From the NCBI GenBank assembly GCA_018263335.1, contig JADFCY010000005.1:36466-100465 (forward strand): a DNA stretch of 64,000 bases, read 5' to 3'. Below, piece by piece: positions 19,651 to 31,196 of this stretch. The notes below the pieces were generated by a model. It ran no database searches. It was not told the origin of the DNA and saw only the letters and a list, made by a program, of their open reading frames with translations. Made by a program: the position numbers and the translations under genes. This stretch comes from Methanolinea sp. (GTDB lineage: Archaea; Halobacteriota; Methanomicrobia; Methanomicrobiales; Methanospirillaceae). Every line of letters begins with the position of its first letter. The first letter of the stretch is position 1.

Positions 19651-20319
19651 ATGTACATCATCATCGTGGGGCTCGGCGGGATAGGGAGAAACCTCACCCA
19701 GCTTGCGGTGGAGCATGGCAACAACGTGGTGATCATCGACCGCGACGAGCAGCGCTGCAGCGAGATACTTGAGCATCACGATGTGCTTGCGATCACCGGC
19801 AACGCGACCGACAAGTCCATCCTCGAGGATGCCGGGATAGACCGGGCGGACGCGCTCGTCGCAACGACAAGCGACGACTCGGTCAACCTGATGACCTGCT
19901 GGCTCGCCAAGCGCTTCAAGGTCCCGAACGTCGTCTCCATCGTGAACCAGAAAGAGCACTCGGATCTCTTCGCAGAGGTGGGGGTGAAGATCTCCGAGAA
20001 CCCCGACGAGCTGGTGGCGCAGCGGCTCTACTACTGGGCCGAGAACCCCCAGATGCAGCAGCTCGCCTCGATCCCGGGCGGCACTATCTTTGAGGTCGTC
20101 GCGGAGAAAGGTGCACCAATCGTCGACCACGAGATCCGGGAGCTGAAAGTCAAGGACTTCGTCTTCATCGCGATCCGGCGGGCAGGGGGTGAACTGATCA
20201 TCCCAAGTGGAACGGTGAAGATCCGGCCCGGAGACACGATCACGGTCTTTACCAAAAAAGAGGCAGAGGACGACTGCCTCGCCATCCTCAACCGGCAGCT
20301 GCGCCGCTCACCCGAGTGA
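19651..20319 (+). CDS. trkA: TrkA-family K+ transport regulatory protein
   Basis: [17 protein letters not shown] Rossmann motif and C-terminal TrkA_C-like domain. Confidence 0.9.
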   Translation: MYIIIVGLGGIGRNLTQLAVEHGNNVVIIDRDEQRCSEILEHHDVLAITGNATDKSILEDAGIDRADALVATTSDDSVNLMTCWLAKRFKVPNVVSIVNQKEHSDLFAEVGVKISENPDELVAQRLYYWAENPQMQQLASIPGGTIFEVVAEKGAPIVDHEIRELKVKDFVFIAIRRAGGELIIPSGTVKIRPGDTITVFTKKEAEDDCLAILNRQLRRSPE

Positions 20320-21504
20320 GGCCTTGAGCGCGGCCAGTTCCACCACGAGCTTGGGGTTGCGCTTCATCAGCTCCCGGATAAGACTCATGGTGCTGAACTC
20401 TTTTAAGTTGAGCGATGCGGCCGACTGGATGATGGCGTTCAGTTTCTCGTCCGGGAGCTTGATCAGGTACTCCTTGATCTGCCAGTTCCGGGCAATCGTC
20501 TTTCCCATCGGGGAATCGCGCCACGCGGTATCGTATTGCATGAGTGCGGCCTTCGAGCAGTCACCTTTCGATATCGCTGCCGCGGCGGTCACGGCCGCAA
20601 GTCTCCCCGTGAACATGGCGTTGTAGATCCCACCTCCTGTGAGGGGGTCCACCACCCGCGCTGCGTCCCCGACAATCATCAGCCCGTCAGCCACCGTGCA
20701 GGGCAGCGGCCTGCAGACCGAGACCCCGCCGACGATGTGCTCGATAGTCTTTCCTTCCGGGAACCGGGAGGAGACGAACCTGTCCAGGTAGTCCCGCGCC
20801 CGGTGCCCGGCACCGCTCTTCTTCCCGCTGATCCCGATCCCGACGTTCGCGGTGCGCTCGCCCTTTGGGAATATCCAGAGGTACCCTTCCGGCGCCACCT
20901 CGTTTCCAAGGAGGAAGACCGTGGTGTAGGGATCGATGTCGATGTCGGTCATCAGGTACTGGGCCGACGTCATAATCTCCCTGACTGGGACCGTCGTGTC
21001 GATGCCGCACCATCGCGAGAACTTGGACTCCACCCCGTCGGCGGCGATCACGACGTCAGCATCGACCCGCTGCCTCTCTCCGCAATACTCAAAGACCGCT
21101 CCCTTCACCGCGCCCCCTTCAAGGACCGGTGCGACTGCCCTCGTCTTTACCGCAACGTCGGCGCCGGCCTCGGCTGCCCGCCAGACGAGCTCCCGGTCGA
21201 AGAACTTCCGGTCCAGGATGTACCCTACCTTGCTCCCGGCCTGCTCCGAGGCGAGCTTCATCGAGGTGCCGTCGGGGGCAACGATCTCGGCCCCTTTGAG
21301 CTCCGCGGAGATCCATCTCGGGTCGGGATCGATGAACTCGGCCAGCGCTTCCTTTCCGATCCCCTCTGCGCACCGGATCGGCGCCCCGATGGCCGGGCGC
21401 TTCTCGGCGAGGAACACGGAGAGCCCCTTCTCTGCCGCGGTGCGGGCGGCGATGGCCCCTCCCGGCCCTCCCCCCACCACCACCACGTCATACCTGGACT
21501 TCAT
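20308..21504 (-). CDS. Geranylgeranyl reductase family flavoprotein (archaeal lipid saturation)
   Basis: [39 protein letters not shown]. Confidence 0.92.
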   Translation of the reverse strand: MKSRYDVVVVGGGPGGAIAARTAAEKGLSVFLAEKRPAIGAPIRCAEGIGKEALAEFIDPDPRWISAELKGAEIVAPDGTSMKLASEQAGSKVGYILDRKFFDRELVWRAAEAGADVAVKTRAVAPVLEGGAVKGAVFEYCGERQRVDADVVIAADGVESKFSRWCGIDTTVPVREIMTSAQYLMTDIDIDPYTTVFLLGNEVAPEGYLWIFPKGERTANVGIGISGKKSGAGHRARDYLDRFVSSRFPEGKTIEHIVGGVSVCRPLPCTVADGLMIVGDAARVVDPLTGGGIYNAMFTGRLAAVTAAAAISKGDCSKAALMQYDTAWRDSPMGKTIARNWQIKEYLIKLPDEKLNAIIQSAASLNLKEFSTMSLIRELMKRNPKLVVELAALKASLG

Positions 21505-21712
21505 CCGTCACCTCCAGCGCACCCAGGGGACAGACCTTTGCACAGATACCGCAACCGGTGCAGGAGTCCCCTACCTCGAGGTAGGCGTCGATCAGCTCGA
21601 GCGCACCCTCGGGGCAGACCGAGACGCAACACCCGCAGTACCCGCATATCTCACGGTGAACCTGCAACATCCGGGTACAATCGGCGCACAGCACCCTAAA
21701 ACTTTTGCTCAT
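21488..21712 (-). CDS. 2x[4Fe-4S] ferredoxin
   Basis: [15 protein letters not shown] and [15 protein letters not shown]. Confidence 0.92.
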   Translation of the reverse strand: MSKSFRVLCADCTRMLQVHREICGYCGCCVSVCPEGALELIDAYLEVGDSCTGCGICAKVCPLGALEVTDEVQV

Positions 21713-21754
21713 GCCCCTGGAGAATCTCCGGATTCTGGAAAACCGGGAGGATTT

Positions 21755-22906
21755 TCAGAGGAACGAGAAGGTGCCGTACCGCCCGCCGCCACCCGGAGAG
21801 AGCTTCACCCTCCCGCACCGCAGCGCAGCGATGGCGGATGCGGCGCCCTCGTGCACTGTGGCGATGTCCTGCACGGGGACTTCGGTCAGGACCCGGATCT
21901 CGTTTCCGAACCGCCCGACGAACCGGCTGTAGAGGAGTTCCACGCGCCGTGCCTGCGGCGATGAGCAGCCAAGGACACGCTGCAGGATCTCCGTCAGCGG
22001 GATCATGTGCAGGTAGGGAGGACGGGAACGGGGCTCCCCAAGAGAGAGCTCCCTCGCCCGGTCGAGGACTCCTTTCTTGATCCGCCCCCCGTCGCCCGGG
22101 CACTTCCAGGCATGCGCTGCCGCCTCGTCAATAGAAAATTGCAGAAAGCAGCGGGAGCAGGCGGTGCGGTTGTACTTCCCCTCCTCCGGGTAGAGGCCGA
22201 TGTTCCGCAGGATACGCCCGCCGGAGACGGCCTCGAGCACCCCTGCCGGGGTTGCCTCTCCCACCTCAAGCACCACGCACTCCCGCCCCATCCTCCAGGG
22301 GTCCGGGCAGTGGGCGTCGGAACTGGAGAGGAAGGGAACCCCGTACAGGTCCGGGATAGCTGCGCCGTAGGAGCTGTCGGCCGAGAGCCCGAGCTCGAGG
22401 AAGTCGATCGGCTCGCTCCCGTAGCACTCCGCGACACGGTCGTGGCTCGCATACATGGACGTCCAGGGAGTGAAGGCGTGTGCGGGGCCGACGAGTCCTC
22501 CGGCGTCGTGGACGCCACGTGCGATCTCCTCCCCGGAGAGGCGGACGCGCGGCCGGCCGGTCGCGGCGATCTCCCTGCCCGCAAGGGAGAACGTCTTTTG
22601 CAGCTCGAAGAACCCAAAAAAATCGTCCATCAGGATGAGGTGATGCACGCGGTCGCGGTCCTCGACCTCTGCGGAGGGAACGACGATGACTCCCGCAGTC
22701 TCACTGCCGGATAAGAACTCCTCCCATTCGCGGCGCCATTGGGGGTGGAGTGCATCCCCGGTCCCGATCGCACCAAGGCCCTTTCTCAATGCGGCCCCCG
22801 CCATGGCGTGTGGGGTCATGCGGGGGGAGGATGCGATGGAGAAACGGGAGTGGAGGTGGAGGTCGCAGGATATGTGCCTGCGGTCAGACGATATACCTGA
22901 GCTCAT
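21755..22906 (-). CDS. PHP-domain protein, endonuclease Q-like
   Basis: CDLHLHSRFSIASS; CSRCFLQFS...AWKCPGDGGRIKKGVLDRA. Confidence 0.85.
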   Translation of the reverse strand: MSSGISSDRRHISCDLHLHSRFSIASSPRMTPHAMAGAALRKGLGAIGTGDALHPQWRREWEEFLSGSETAGVIVVPSAEVEDRDRVHHLILMDDFFGFFELQKTFSLAGREIAATGRPRVRLSGEEIARGVHDAGGLVGPAHAFTPWTSMYASHDRVAECYGSEPIDFLELGLSADSSYGAAIPDLYGVPFLSSSDAHCPDPWRMGRECVVLEVGEATPAGVLEAVSGGRILRNIGLYPEEGKYNRTACSRCFLQFSIDEAAAHAWKCPGDGGRIKKGVLDRARELSLGEPRSRPPYLHMIPLTEILQRVLGCSSPQARRVELLYSRFVGRFGNEIRVLTEVPVQDIATVHEGAASAIAALRCGRVKLSPGGGGRYGTFSFL

Positions 22907-23639
22907 CGCTCTCGGTCGCGCGCTCGGTGTCCACGAGCTTCTGGATCATGTGCTCCATCTCCATCCCCCGCTCCTGGAGGGTCGTGGCGTCGACGCGAAG
23001 GTCGAGGAGGTTGGAGAGCACGTCAAGGACGCGGGAAGCGCTTTTCGGGTCGACCAGGTACCCCGACGTCTCGCCCATCAGGCATATCCCCTCGATCCCC
23101 CTCGCCCGGCCAAGGCCGAGAAGGAGCCCCGCGGCCCCGATGATCCCGCCGCCAGGCTCGTCGGGGCTGATGACTGCGCCGGCCGCCTCGATCTCTTCCT
23201 TAAGTGCCTCGTCGTTGACTGCGCCGAGCACCCGCGGGACGTCCACCAGGTGCCCGACACCGTATCCGCCGAGGGTATAGATGCGGGAGACCCCGAAAGT
23301 CTCCTCCGCGAGGGAGAGGAACGTGTCCGCGAGGAGGTAGTGGCCCTCTGCCGACGTGCTCTGGAAGTCCCCGACCAGAAAGAGGATCCTCTGCTCTTTT
23401 CCCTCGTAGTAATAGATCTCGTTGTTTGCGAGCCTTACCACACCGTTCTCCCCGATGATCACCTGGGGCGGGAAGAATATCGACTCGATCTCTGCGATCT
23501 TCCTTGCGCCAAGCTCGTGGATCATGTGCTCGGCCACGAGTTTGCCGACGTGGCCGATGCCGGGGAGCCCCTCGATGAGGACGGGGGCAGAGACATCCCC
23601 GGGATCTGCGATGAGGAAGCGGACGGTTATCTCGTCCAT
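22884..23639 (-). CDS. PAC2-family proteasome assembly chaperone-like protein
   Basis: [26 protein letters not shown] motifs. Confidence 0.88.
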   Translation of the reverse strand: MDEITVRFLIADPGDVSAPVLIEGLPGIGHVGKLVAEHMIHELGARKIAEIESIFFPPQVIIGENGVVRLANNEIYYYEGKEQRILFLVGDFQSTSAEGHYLLADTFLSLAEETFGVSRIYTLGGYGVGHLVDVPRVLGAVNDEALKEEIEAAGAVISPDEPGGGIIGAAGLLLGLGRARGIEGICLMGETSGYLVDPKSASRVLDVLSNLLDLRVDATTLQERGMEMEHMIQKLVDTERATESDELRYIV

Positions 23640-23788
23640 CCCTTCATCTCCCTCCGATACTTGCCATAGCGGTCATCAGGAGAGAAACGTGCCGGGTGGG
23701 CGGACACCGTGGGCCGGCCGCAGGCAGGGCACTTCTCCTGCAGCGTGTAGGTCCGGTCAGAGGGGCAGCGCCTGAGCCGGCCGCTCAT
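23627..23788 (-). CDS. nop10: Nop10, H/ACA RNP component (53 aa, absent from the ORF track)
   Basis: Hand translation [53 protein letters not shown]. Confidence 0.93.
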   Translation of the reverse strand: MSGRLRRCPSDRTYTLQEKCPACGRPTVSAHPARFSPDDRYGKYRREMKGWTR

Positions 23789-24570
23789 GCCGTCTTCCCT
23801 GACTTGGGCTTCTTGATGAATTTTCCCTCTCCCCCGGCCCGTTCAACGACACCGATCGCCGCAGCGGCAGCCTTCTCGATCGCCTTCTCAGCGGTCTTGT
23901 AGTCCCGGGCGGTGACCTTGATGCGGTAGGCGGGGGCCCCGAGGTAAGAGAGCTCGATGTCCACGTCGGGGATCTTCGGCTCGGCGCTCCGGAGCGCCCT
24001 CCGGATGATATTCACGCCGTCGGGCTTCGTGGAGGTGAGGATAATGTTGCCGCCCACGGTGACACGCGGCATCTTCACGTTCTCCCGCGCCACCTGCTGG
24101 AGGGCAGAGACTGCTGCGGGCGAAATGCCGAGGGAATCAAGAGAATGTTCACCGCTGACGATATCCTCGAACACCGAGTAGAGGTCGCCGTAGTGGGAAT
24201 AGATCGCCGCCTCGATCTCCTCGGGCTTCTCACCTGAAGCCTGCGCGGCGAACCCGATCCATTTCCGGGCTTTGGACTCGTTCTTCCATTCCCGGATCTT
24301 CTCCCTGCGCTGGTGCTCGTTCACGTCCTTTAAGGAGAGATCGATGTGGCCCCTCTGGGTATCGACGTGGAGGACCTTGCAGACCACCTTCTGCCCCTCG
24401 CGGATGTGGTCGCGGATGTACTTGATCCACCCGGTCGCCACTTCCGAGATGGGGATCAGGCCTACCCTCCCTGGATACTCGTCGAGGCTGACGAACGCGG
24501 CGAAGTCTTTGACGTCCTTGACCGTGCAGACGACGAGTTCCGCCTGTTCGGGCCACACTCTCTCGCTCAT
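23785..24570 (-). CDS. Translation initiation factor aIF2 alpha
   Basis: Start at [10 protein letters not shown]1-like [31 protein letters not shown]. Confidence 0.95.
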   Translation of the reverse strand: MSERVWPEQAELVVCTVKDVKDFAAFVSLDEYPGRVGLIPISEVATGWIKYIRDHIREGQKVVCKVLHVDTQRGHIDLSLKDVNEHQRREKIREWKNESKARKWIGFAAQASGEKPEEIEAAIYSHYGDLYSVFEDIVSGEHSLDSLGISPAAVSALQQVARENVKMPRVTVGGNIILTSTKPDGVNIIRRALRSAEPKIPDVDIELSYLGAPAYRIKVTARDYKTAEKAIEKAAAAAIGVVERAGGEGKFIKKPKSGKTA

Positions 24571-24578
24571 CGGACCAA

Positions 24579-24767
24579 TCACTCGAGGGTTGCCAGGACT
24601 TCTGCCCTGAGCTGTGCCTTTCCGCCGGAAGGCTCTGCAAGGACTTTGCCGCAGACTACGCACTCGACTGTTGTGCTGGCCTTCTCAAAGACCATCTGCT
24701 CGTTCTCGCAGTCCGGGCACTTGACTTTAAAGAACCTGCTGCGGTTTTCGCGGAGTTGTCTGACCAT
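24579..24767 (-). CDS. rps27e: Ribosomal protein S27e
   Basis: FFKVKCPDCENEQMVFEKASTTVECVVCG. Confidence 0.95.
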   Translation of the reverse strand: MVRQLRENRSRFFKVKCPDCENEQMVFEKASTTVECVVCGKVLAEPSGGKAQLRAEVLATLE

Positions 24768-24772
24768 CACAC

Positions 24773-25051
24773 TCACTCCGTCAGCTCGAACTTGCCCGCA
24801 CGGAACCCGCAGCGGAGGTGGGCCTTCTTGCAGGTGATGCACCGGTAGCGCACGTTGATCTTCTTGGTGGGCTTGTCCCCGCCGGGCACCTTGGAGAACT
24901 TCCCCATGCTGCCCACCGTGCTCCTCCTCGCCTTCTGCCTGTCGATCCAGTGCAGTCCGGAGGTCCTGCTCTTCTTGACCTTCTCCACCTCGTGGACCTG
25001 GTGGGTGCGGCAGAACGGGCAGTATGTCTTGAATTTGACTGGCATTTTCAT
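24773..25051 (-). CDS. rpl44e: Ribosomal protein L44e
   Basis: [22 protein letters not shown]...[11 protein letters not shown]. Confidence 0.95.
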   Translation of the reverse strand: MKMPVKFKTYCPFCRTHQVHEVEKVKKSRTSGLHWIDRQKARRSTVGSMGKFSKVPGGDKPTKKINVRYRCITCKKAHLRCGFRAGKFELTE

Positions 25052-25088
25052 AGATATAGCCTCGTATTCAGGATATCGAATATCAGTA

Positions 25089-25718
25089 TTATTTGCCAGG
25101 GTTGATATTTAAGACTATGTTGCGCTCACAGAGGACCTCGGCGTTCCGCTCGGGGATAGTCACCAGGTCTTCGCGCTGGAGGTGGTAGATGCGGCCGTCC
25201 ACACCCATGAACGGCTCCATGTCCTGGAGGACGCGGGAGACCACGAACGCCGGCTGCTCGGCGGCGACGGCGGCCAGCACCGCAGCGCAGCGGTCACTCT
25301 CCCGATCGCTCCCGGGGTGTGCAGGTGCCCGTGGGATCGACCCTTCCACGAGCCGGCAGCGGGCCTGCGCGAGCGCCATGACCACCTGGTCAAACATGTC
25401 CTTCTCCTCGGGGAGGAGCTTCTTCAGCTCTTCGCGGTCGATGTATTGCCCGTCCTCCTGGGAGCGTGCGAGGGAGAGGATCTTCTCGGCCCGGATGCGG
25501 TAGAGGTCAAGCATCGTCTCCTTTATTGCGGCAATCCGCTCGATGAGGACCCGGGCCTCGTCGGAGAAGGGGTCCTCGCAGGCATACAGGCAGGTATACT
25601 GCGCCTCAAGGTGCCTGCCAACTGATGCAAAGAGATCCTTCTGGATCTGCACGAGCCGCCCGGACTCGCGCTCCGAGAGGAGGAGGATCCGCAGTTCATC
25701 AAGGTGCACGCGAGCCAC
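25089..25718 (-). CDS. GINS complex subunit (Gins51-like)
   Basis: Pattern and position next to PriS; C-terminal [30 protein letters not shown]. Confidence 0.8.
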   Translation of the reverse strand: MARVHLDELRILLLSERESGRLVQIQKDLFASVGRHLEAQYTCLYACEDPFSDEARVLIERIAAIKETMLDLYRIRAEKILSLARSQEDGQYIDREELKKLLPEEKDMFDQVVMALAQARCRLVEGSIPRAPAHPGSDRESDRCAAVLAAVAAEQPAFVVSRVLQDMEPFMGVDGRIYHLQREDLVTIPERNAEVLCERNIVLNINPGK

Positions 25719-26862
25719 CCCCTGCGATCTCTGCCGCGCCCCTGCAGCAGAGGAAGACCGCGAGCGCCTCGGGGACCGCGGATACCCCTTTCTCCAGCCG
25801 GAATGTCGTGCCCAGCAGCGGCATCGAGAGAGGAAAGGCGAGGTCCACCTTCACGTCCCGCTCCCCGAAGACGACCGCGTCTACCAGGGGGTCGAAGTCG
25901 CCGAGATCGGCCGGTGCGAGCGGGGTGACCCGAAACCCGCTCCCCCCGTGGAGCGATGACGGCAGGCGGATCAGCCGCTTCGTGTCGGTCGTCACGGGCT
26001 CGTCCGCGAGCGCGGCCCTTTTCCTGAGCATGGCGGCGAACTCCCCCTCCTTCTGCGCGGAGAGGCCGCGGATCACCTTTGCGAGGACCGCGTCTTTTAA
26101 GTTGAGGGACGAGGGGTCCGAGGTGACGAGGGAGATGACTTCCCTAAGCCGCCGGGAGAACTCCTCAGCGGTCGTCTTCCCCACCCCCTCCAGGCCGGCT
26201 ATGGCGGCCAGCCGCTCCTTCTCTCCGAGGCTCTCCAGCCATAGCAGGTACTCGGCAAGTGCAGCTATATAGCGGTGATGCCATCCGCGGGGTGAAGGTG
26301 TGCGGTGGGAGAGGACCCGGCCCGGGTCAAGGCCTATCCCGCAGACGTAGTCGATGAGCTCACGCCGCTCGCTGCTGCCCCAGTTCCGGACCGCCAGGTC
26401 ATGGACATGGACGTGGTAGCCCCGTCCCCCGGAAAAGACGAGCTCGATCTCCCTTGGGGAGAACCCGATCTCCAGGGTCAGCATGTCGAGGAGTTTCTCC
26501 GTCTCCTCCTTGACCCTCGAGAGCATGCGGTCGTAGGGCCCGCGCATGAGGTGGTCTGCGTCCAGGTCGAAGATGAGGTCTGCGCCGAGCCACTCCTTCT
26601 CCTGCATGGTGCCTGCACCCGGGCGTGCATAGTATGCGGTTGAGTAATAGATATGCGCGGGTGCCATCCCCCGGATGTAGGAGAAGGCCTCCTCCTTCGT
26701 CTCGAAGCCCAGGTGCCTGCGCATCCGGATATCGGGGTAATCGGGGTCAAAGAAGACAAAAGCCCATTCCCTCTGTGGGACAGACGAAGGGGAGAGGAGC
26801 GGCTCTTTTGCGTAGTACGCAGAGAAACGCTGGCGCAGGAACTCGAGGGTGGCGGCCTTCAT
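25699..26862 (-). CDS. priS: DNA primase small subunit PriS
   Basis: REWAFVFFDPD, DLIFDLDADHL, VFSGGRGYHVHV, TDTKRLIRLPSSLHGGSGF. Confidence 0.95.
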   Translation of the reverse strand: MKAATLEFLRQRFSAYYAKEPLLSPSSVPQREWAFVFFDPDYPDIRMRRHLGFETKEEAFSYIRGMAPAHIYYSTAYYARPGAGTMQEKEWLGADLIFDLDADHLMRGPYDRMLSRVKEETEKLLDMLTLEIGFSPREIELVFSGGRGYHVHVHDLAVRNWGSSERRELIDYVCGIGLDPGRVLSHRTPSPRGWHHRYIAALAEYLLWLESLGEKERLAAIAGLEGVGKTTAEEFSRRLREVISLVTSDPSSLNLKDAVLAKVIRGLSAQKEGEFAAMLRKRAALADEPVTTDTKRLIRLPSSLHGGSGFRVTPLAPADLGDFDPLVDAVVFGERDVKVDLAFPLSMPLLGTTFRLEKGVSAVPEALAVFLCCRGAAEIAGGGSRAP

Positions 26863-28433
26863 GCAAGCCTCCTGTGCATGTATGGGCCCCGGCGCTCATA
26901 TCCGTGACGCCGGTAATAGGGCCTCACCCCTACCCCGCTCATCACCGCGATCTCCCGGTACCCCGCGGATTGCGCCGTCTCCTCAGCCGTAGAGAGGAGG
27001 AGCCGGCCGAACCTGCGGTGCTGGCGCTGGTCCGGCGCGGGGGAGCTTCCGAGGGGAACGATGCTCCCGTAGACGTGCAGTTCCCGGAGGAGCGCCGCTT
27101 CGCCAAGTTCGCCGCGCCAGCGCTCGCCGCCGCACCGCAGCCGGGCAAACCCGACGAGGGCATCGCCGGAGACGACGGAGATGAAGTGCTCCGTCCCGCC
27201 GGTGCATTCGTACGTGAGGGTCCGGAGTTCCGCATCTCTTCCCCCCGGGCTCCGCCCCGCCTCGCGGCAGCGGATACAACGGCAGCGCCCGCCCGATGCA
27301 GCCAGGCGCTGCTGGCAGAGCTGGCGGAAGTTGCTGTGCCGGGACCCCGCGACGATCAGCTTCGCAGGGATGTCGCGCTGGATACGCTGGAGCCGGACGT
27401 ACTCGGGGAGGAGGGATTTTCCGTATGCAACAAGGTCGATCAGTGCGTCCTCGTAGTAGGGGGCGTACTCTCCCCTGGCCCAGAGCGACTCGATCTCGGA
27501 CCCGGGGGTGACAAGCGTCGGGTAGATCTTCAAAAAATCCGGCCGGAAGTCCGGGTTCTCGAAGAGCTCGGCAAACATCCACCGGTCCTGCCCGATGCTG
27601 CTGCCGGGAAGGTTGGGCATGACGTGGAACCCGACCTTGATCCCGGCGTCCCGCAATAGGCGGTTCGCGGTGACCGTGTCATCGACGGTGCATCCCCGGC
27701 GGTTGAATGCAAGGATACGGTCATCGAGGTGCTGTACGCCGAGTTCGACCTTGGTGACGCCAAGCGACAGCATCCGGTCGATCTGCTCCTTTCCGCACCA
27801 GTCAGGCCTGGTCTCAAAGGTCGTGGCCACGCACCTTACAGGAGACATCTCGTTCTGGAGGAAGACCGACGCCGTGTCGGGCGCCTCTGCTGGCGGAGGC
27901 CCCCGGTACTCGTTCATTGCCCGGATACAGGAAGCCACGAACCATTCCTGGTATGCAGGTTTCCTCGCGGTCATCGTCCCCCCCATGACTATCAGCTCAA
28001 CCTTGTCTACGTGGTGGCCCAGCAGTTCGAACTGCTCGAGGCGGGCCTGCACCTGGTCGTATGGGTCGTAGCCATGTTCGCGGGCACGCAGCGCCGCCGG
28101 CTCCTCCCCGGTATAGCTCTGCGGTGACTTGAACGGGTGGTCCGGGCCGCCCGGGCAGGGGAGGCATCTGCCGTGCGGGCAGGGGAACGGGGAGGTCATC
28201 ACTGCCACCGGGGCGACTCCCGAGAGGGTCCGGGTGGGCTTGACGAGCAGGAGCGCCCTGAGACGTTCCCGTTCACCGGGAAGGGCGGCGGCAAGGAGGG
28301 CCGAGTTCTTCGGGACTCCCGGCGCCCCGTGCTTCCTGCAGATCTCGATCTTTATCCGCGTGATGTCTCCCGGTGAAATGTCCCGGGAAAAGAGGGCCTC
28401 GAGTATCTCCCGGGAGATATCGGGGCGTGCCAT
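26859..28433 (-). CDS. Elp3-type radical SAM/GNAT tRNA U34 modification enzyme
   Basis: FPCPHGRCLPCPGGP; VELIVMGGTMTARK; C-terminal GNAT. Confidence 0.93.
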   Translation of the reverse strand: MARPDISREILEALFSRDISPGDITRIKIEICRKHGAPGVPKNSALLAAALPGERERLRALLLVKPTRTLSGVAPVAVMTSPFPCPHGRCLPCPGGPDHPFKSPQSYTGEEPAALRAREHGYDPYDQVQARLEQFELLGHHVDKVELIVMGGTMTARKPAYQEWFVASCIRAMNEYRGPPPAEAPDTASVFLQNEMSPVRCVATTFETRPDWCGKEQIDRMLSLGVTKVELGVQHLDDRILAFNRRGCTVDDTVTANRLLRDAGIKVGFHVMPNLPGSSIGQDRWMFAELFENPDFRPDFLKIYPTLVTPGSEIESLWARGEYAPYYEDALIDLVAYGKSLLPEYVRLQRIQRDIPAKLIVAGSRHSNFRQLCQQRLAASGGRCRCIRCREAGRSPGGRDAELRTLTYECTGGTEHFISVVSGDALVGFARLRCGGERWRGELGEAALLRELHVYGSIVPLGSSPAPDQRQHRRFGRLLLSTAEETAQSAGYREIAVMSGVGVRPYYRRHGYERRGPYMHRRLA

Positions 28434-28439
28434 GAAAGG

Positions 28440-28706
28440 TTAGTGTTCGGCTGCGACCGTCTCCGACGTGGTCTCTGAGGAGTACCCCACCGGCACCATC
28501 TGGGTGCTCCGCAGGTGAGTGACGATCTCGTCGCCAAGGGCAAGGATCGCGTCCTTGTGGCATTTCTTATTTTTATGAATGTGAACAGGAGAGATGTGAA
28601 GGGAGTTGTAGCGTTTTGTGGGAATTTCTTCGCTGGTGATGGTTTCGTAGTACTTCTTGATGTGGATCATCAACATGTGGAGATGGAGCAGTTCTTCCTT
28701 TTGCAC
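28440..28706 (-). CDS. UPF0058-family protein
   Basis: MQKEELLHLHMLMIHIKKYYE...YNSLHISPVHIHKNKKCHKDAILALG. Confidence 0.88.
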   Translation of the reverse strand: MQKEELLHLHMLMIHIKKYYETITSEEIPTKRYNSLHISPVHIHKNKKCHKDAILALGDEIVTHLRSTQMVPVGYSSETTSETVAAEH

Positions 28707-28756
28707 ACTATCACCTTCTGAGAATCAACACTATTTTCCTGATCAGATATAGTTTA

Positions 28757-29644
28757 TTGGTGAACTTTATATCCGACTTCAGCCGCGCCACAGGGGTCCT
28801 GCTGGGGCTCGCGATTGGCGACGCGATGGGTGCGCCCCTGGAGGGGAAGGAGCGCCCTTTGGCCCCCGTCAGGAGGTTCTATGCCGGGGGGAGGCTCCCG
28901 CGGCATGCCGGTGCCTGGACGGACGATACGTTCCAGGCGCTCGCGCTTGCCGAGTCGCTCGCGGCATGCCGCGGCTTCTCTCCCGCGGACTTCATGGGCC
29001 GGCTCATCCGCGACTACCTCGTGCACCGGGAGTGGTACGGCCCTACCTCCGGGGCGGTCTTCTCACTCGTGATCGAGGGGGTGCCGCTCTCTATGGCAGC
29101 CCGCCTCGTTCACGCAAGGCTCGGGGGGAGCAGGAGCAACGGAAGCGTGATGCGGGGCCCCCCGATCGGGGTGTTCTACGGCGGCCCCGAGGTCGAGGCC
29201 GTCTCGTTCGCATGCTCGGCGCTCACGCACAGGGACCCCGTGGCAGGGGCCTGCTCCGCATTCGTCAACCGGATGGTGAGCGACCTGTGCCGTGGCATCC
29301 AGGGGTCAAGGGCGCATGGCAGGGCACTTCAGCGGTGCCGGGACCCCGAAGTTGCCTCCGTGCTGGGTGGGTGGCGGGCGCATCCCCCCGTCCCCGGCCT
29401 TGACGCCCTGGAGGCCACCCACGCGGCCGTCTCGGTCTTCATGGAGACCGGCTCGTTCGAAGAGGCGGTACCTGCCGCGGTGAGCATGGGCGGTGACAGC
29501 GACACGGTAGGTGCCATCGCAGGTGCCCTGGCCGGGGCGGCGTACGGGGCGCAGGCGATCCCTGATGAATGGGTCCTCGGGATCGCGGACAGGGCCCGCG
29601 TCCTCGAGGCGGCGCATGGGCTGTGGCTGGCGTCCCGCGTCTGA
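28757..29644 (+). CDS. ADP-ribosylglycohydrolase family protein
   Basis: GLAIGDAMGAPLEG; WTDDTFQALALAESL; GSVMRGPPIGV; GGDSDTVGAIAGALAGAAYG. Confidence 0.93.
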   Translation: MVNFISDFSRATGVLLGLAIGDAMGAPLEGKERPLAPVRRFYAGGRLPRHAGAWTDDTFQALALAESLAACRGFSPADFMGRLIRDYLVHREWYGPTSGAVFSLVIEGVPLSMAARLVHARLGGSRSNGSVMRGPPIGVFYGGPEVEAVSFACSALTHRDPVAGACSAFVNRMVSDLCRGIQGSRAHGRALQRCRDPEVASVLGGWRAHPPVPGLDALEATHAAVSVFMETGSFEEAVPAAVSMGGDSDTVGAIAGALAGAAYGAQAIPDEWVLGIADRARVLEAAHGLWLASRV

Positions 29645-29652
29645 CCAGGCCC

Positions 29653-30108
29653 CTAGGCTGACCGGAGCTCCACCCGCTGGAGGTTTCGCCCCTTCGCACA
29701 CCCCGGCGGTGCATTCCCGAGCACCTGGACTACCACGTACTTCTCACCAGGGATGAGGCCCTCGGGGTGGCAGAGGGGGAAGTGCTCGCAGGATTCCCTG
29801 GTGCAGGAAGGCTCAAAAGAGATGCGGGTGTTCCTGATGGCCATGTCCGCGCTGATCAGCGCAGGGACTGATGACTCCACCACCTCGACCGCCGTCGCTC
29901 CATCGAGGTGAAGTGGGCATGCATGGCGGGTCTTTCTCACCCCCACGATCCGATACCTCCGCCCGGGCTTCAGGTTATGGCAGGCCTTCATCACTGTGCA
30001 GCCCTCGCACTCGGCGCTCTCGCCCTCGTAGATGAACTCGAGGTCGACCCTCGCGAGGGTGGTGCCGATGAGGGTGACCTTTGGCTTGATCTCTGACAAC
30101 CTGATCAC
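29653..30108 (-). CDS. UPF0179-family protein
   Basis: CEGCTVMKACHNLKPGRRYRIVGVRKTRHACPLH. Confidence 0.88.
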   Translation of the reverse strand: MIRLSEIKPKVTLIGTTLARVDLEFIYEGESAECEGCTVMKACHNLKPGRRYRIVGVRKTRHACPLHLDGATAVEVVESSVPALISADMAIRNTRISFEPSCTRESCEHFPLCHPEGLIPGEKYVVVQVLGNAPPGCAKGRNLQRVELRSA

Positions 30109-31184
30109 TCCCTGTAGAGCATCCTCACGAGCTCGGTCGCCGACTCCCTTGTCAGCCCCATGTCCATGATGGTGAACCGTTCGGGGCGGATATCCTTTGC
30201 GCCAAGGAGTGCCTCGACGACCAGGTCATCATCGATGCCGAGATCGGCAGGAGTGACGGGGGCCCCTATCGACCGGAGCGCCTCCCTGATCGCCCTCCAG
30301 TCGCCCCCGTGGAGGTACATCGCGATGATGGTGCCTATCCCGCAGGCCTCTCCGTGGAGGGCTGCCCCGGGCGCAAGCCTCTCCAGGGCATGGCCGAACT
30401 TGTGCTCGCTCCCTGAGCCCGGCCGCGAGGAGCCCGCGATACTCATGGCAACACCCGATGATACGAGCGCTTTTGTGACCATCCAGGCAGACTCCTCGTG
30501 GTGGGGCTTGATGCTCCCTGCATTCTTCATCAGGAGCTCTGCAGTCATCCTCGAGAGGGCTACCGCGTACTCGCTCACCTCTTCGTGCTTCAGCCGGTGC
30601 GCAAGCTCCCAGTCGAGGACGGCAGTCGAGTTTGAGATCACGTCGGCGCAACCCGCGGCAAGGAGGCGGTGGGGCGCCGCGGCGATGAGCCCCGTGTCGG
30701 CAACGATGGCGATGGGGGGGTGGGCCTCGAGCGAGACGCTGCCGCTCTCAATGGGGACCGATGCCCTGGCCGATGCGATCCCGTCATGGGATGCGGCGGT
30801 GGGAACGCTGATGAACTGGCGGTCCAGGTTGTAGGAGACGATCTTTGCGCAGTCGATGACCCTGCCGCCACCCACGCCTGCAAGAAAACCGGCGCCGCCC
30901 GAGCATTCCTCTGCCTCCCGGATGGTATCCATGCTGATCTCCCTGACCGAGTAAGTCGAGACCTCGTAGCGCTCGGAGAGGAGGGATGCCACGCGGTCGC
31001 CCGCACAATCGCGGGTGCGGGTCCCAGAGAAGACAATGGCCGGGCCCTTGAGGCCGAGGTCAGCGCAGACCGCGGGGATCTGGGGGAGCACATCGTGGCC
31101 GATGACCACGTCCCGGGGCAGCTGCATCCACCGGGATTTGTCAAAGACCTTGGTTTTGAGTACTTTTATTGGGTCTGCGCTCAT
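30105..31184 (-). CDS. egsA: sn-glycerol-1-phosphate dehydrogenase
   Basis: WMQLPRDVVIGHDVL, GVGGGRVIDCAK, SVPTAASHDGIASARAS; start at MSADPIKVL. Confidence 0.94.
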   Translation of the reverse strand: MSADPIKVLKTKVFDKSRWMQLPRDVVIGHDVLPQIPAVCADLGLKGPAIVFSGTRTRDCAGDRVASLLSERYEVSTYSVREISMDTIREAEECSGGAGFLAGVGGGRVIDCAKIVSYNLDRQFISVPTAASHDGIASARASVPIESGSVSLEAHPPIAIVADTGLIAAAPHRLLAAGCADVISNSTAVLDWELAHRLKHEEVSEYAVALSRMTAELLMKNAGSIKPHHEESAWMVTKALVSSGVAMSIAGSSRPGSGSEHKFGHALERLAPGAALHGEACGIGTIIAMYLHGGDWRAIREALRSIGAPVTPADLGIDDDLVVEALLGAKDIRPERFTIMDMGLTRESATELVRMLYRE

Positions 31185-31196
31185 ACAAATCAGGAA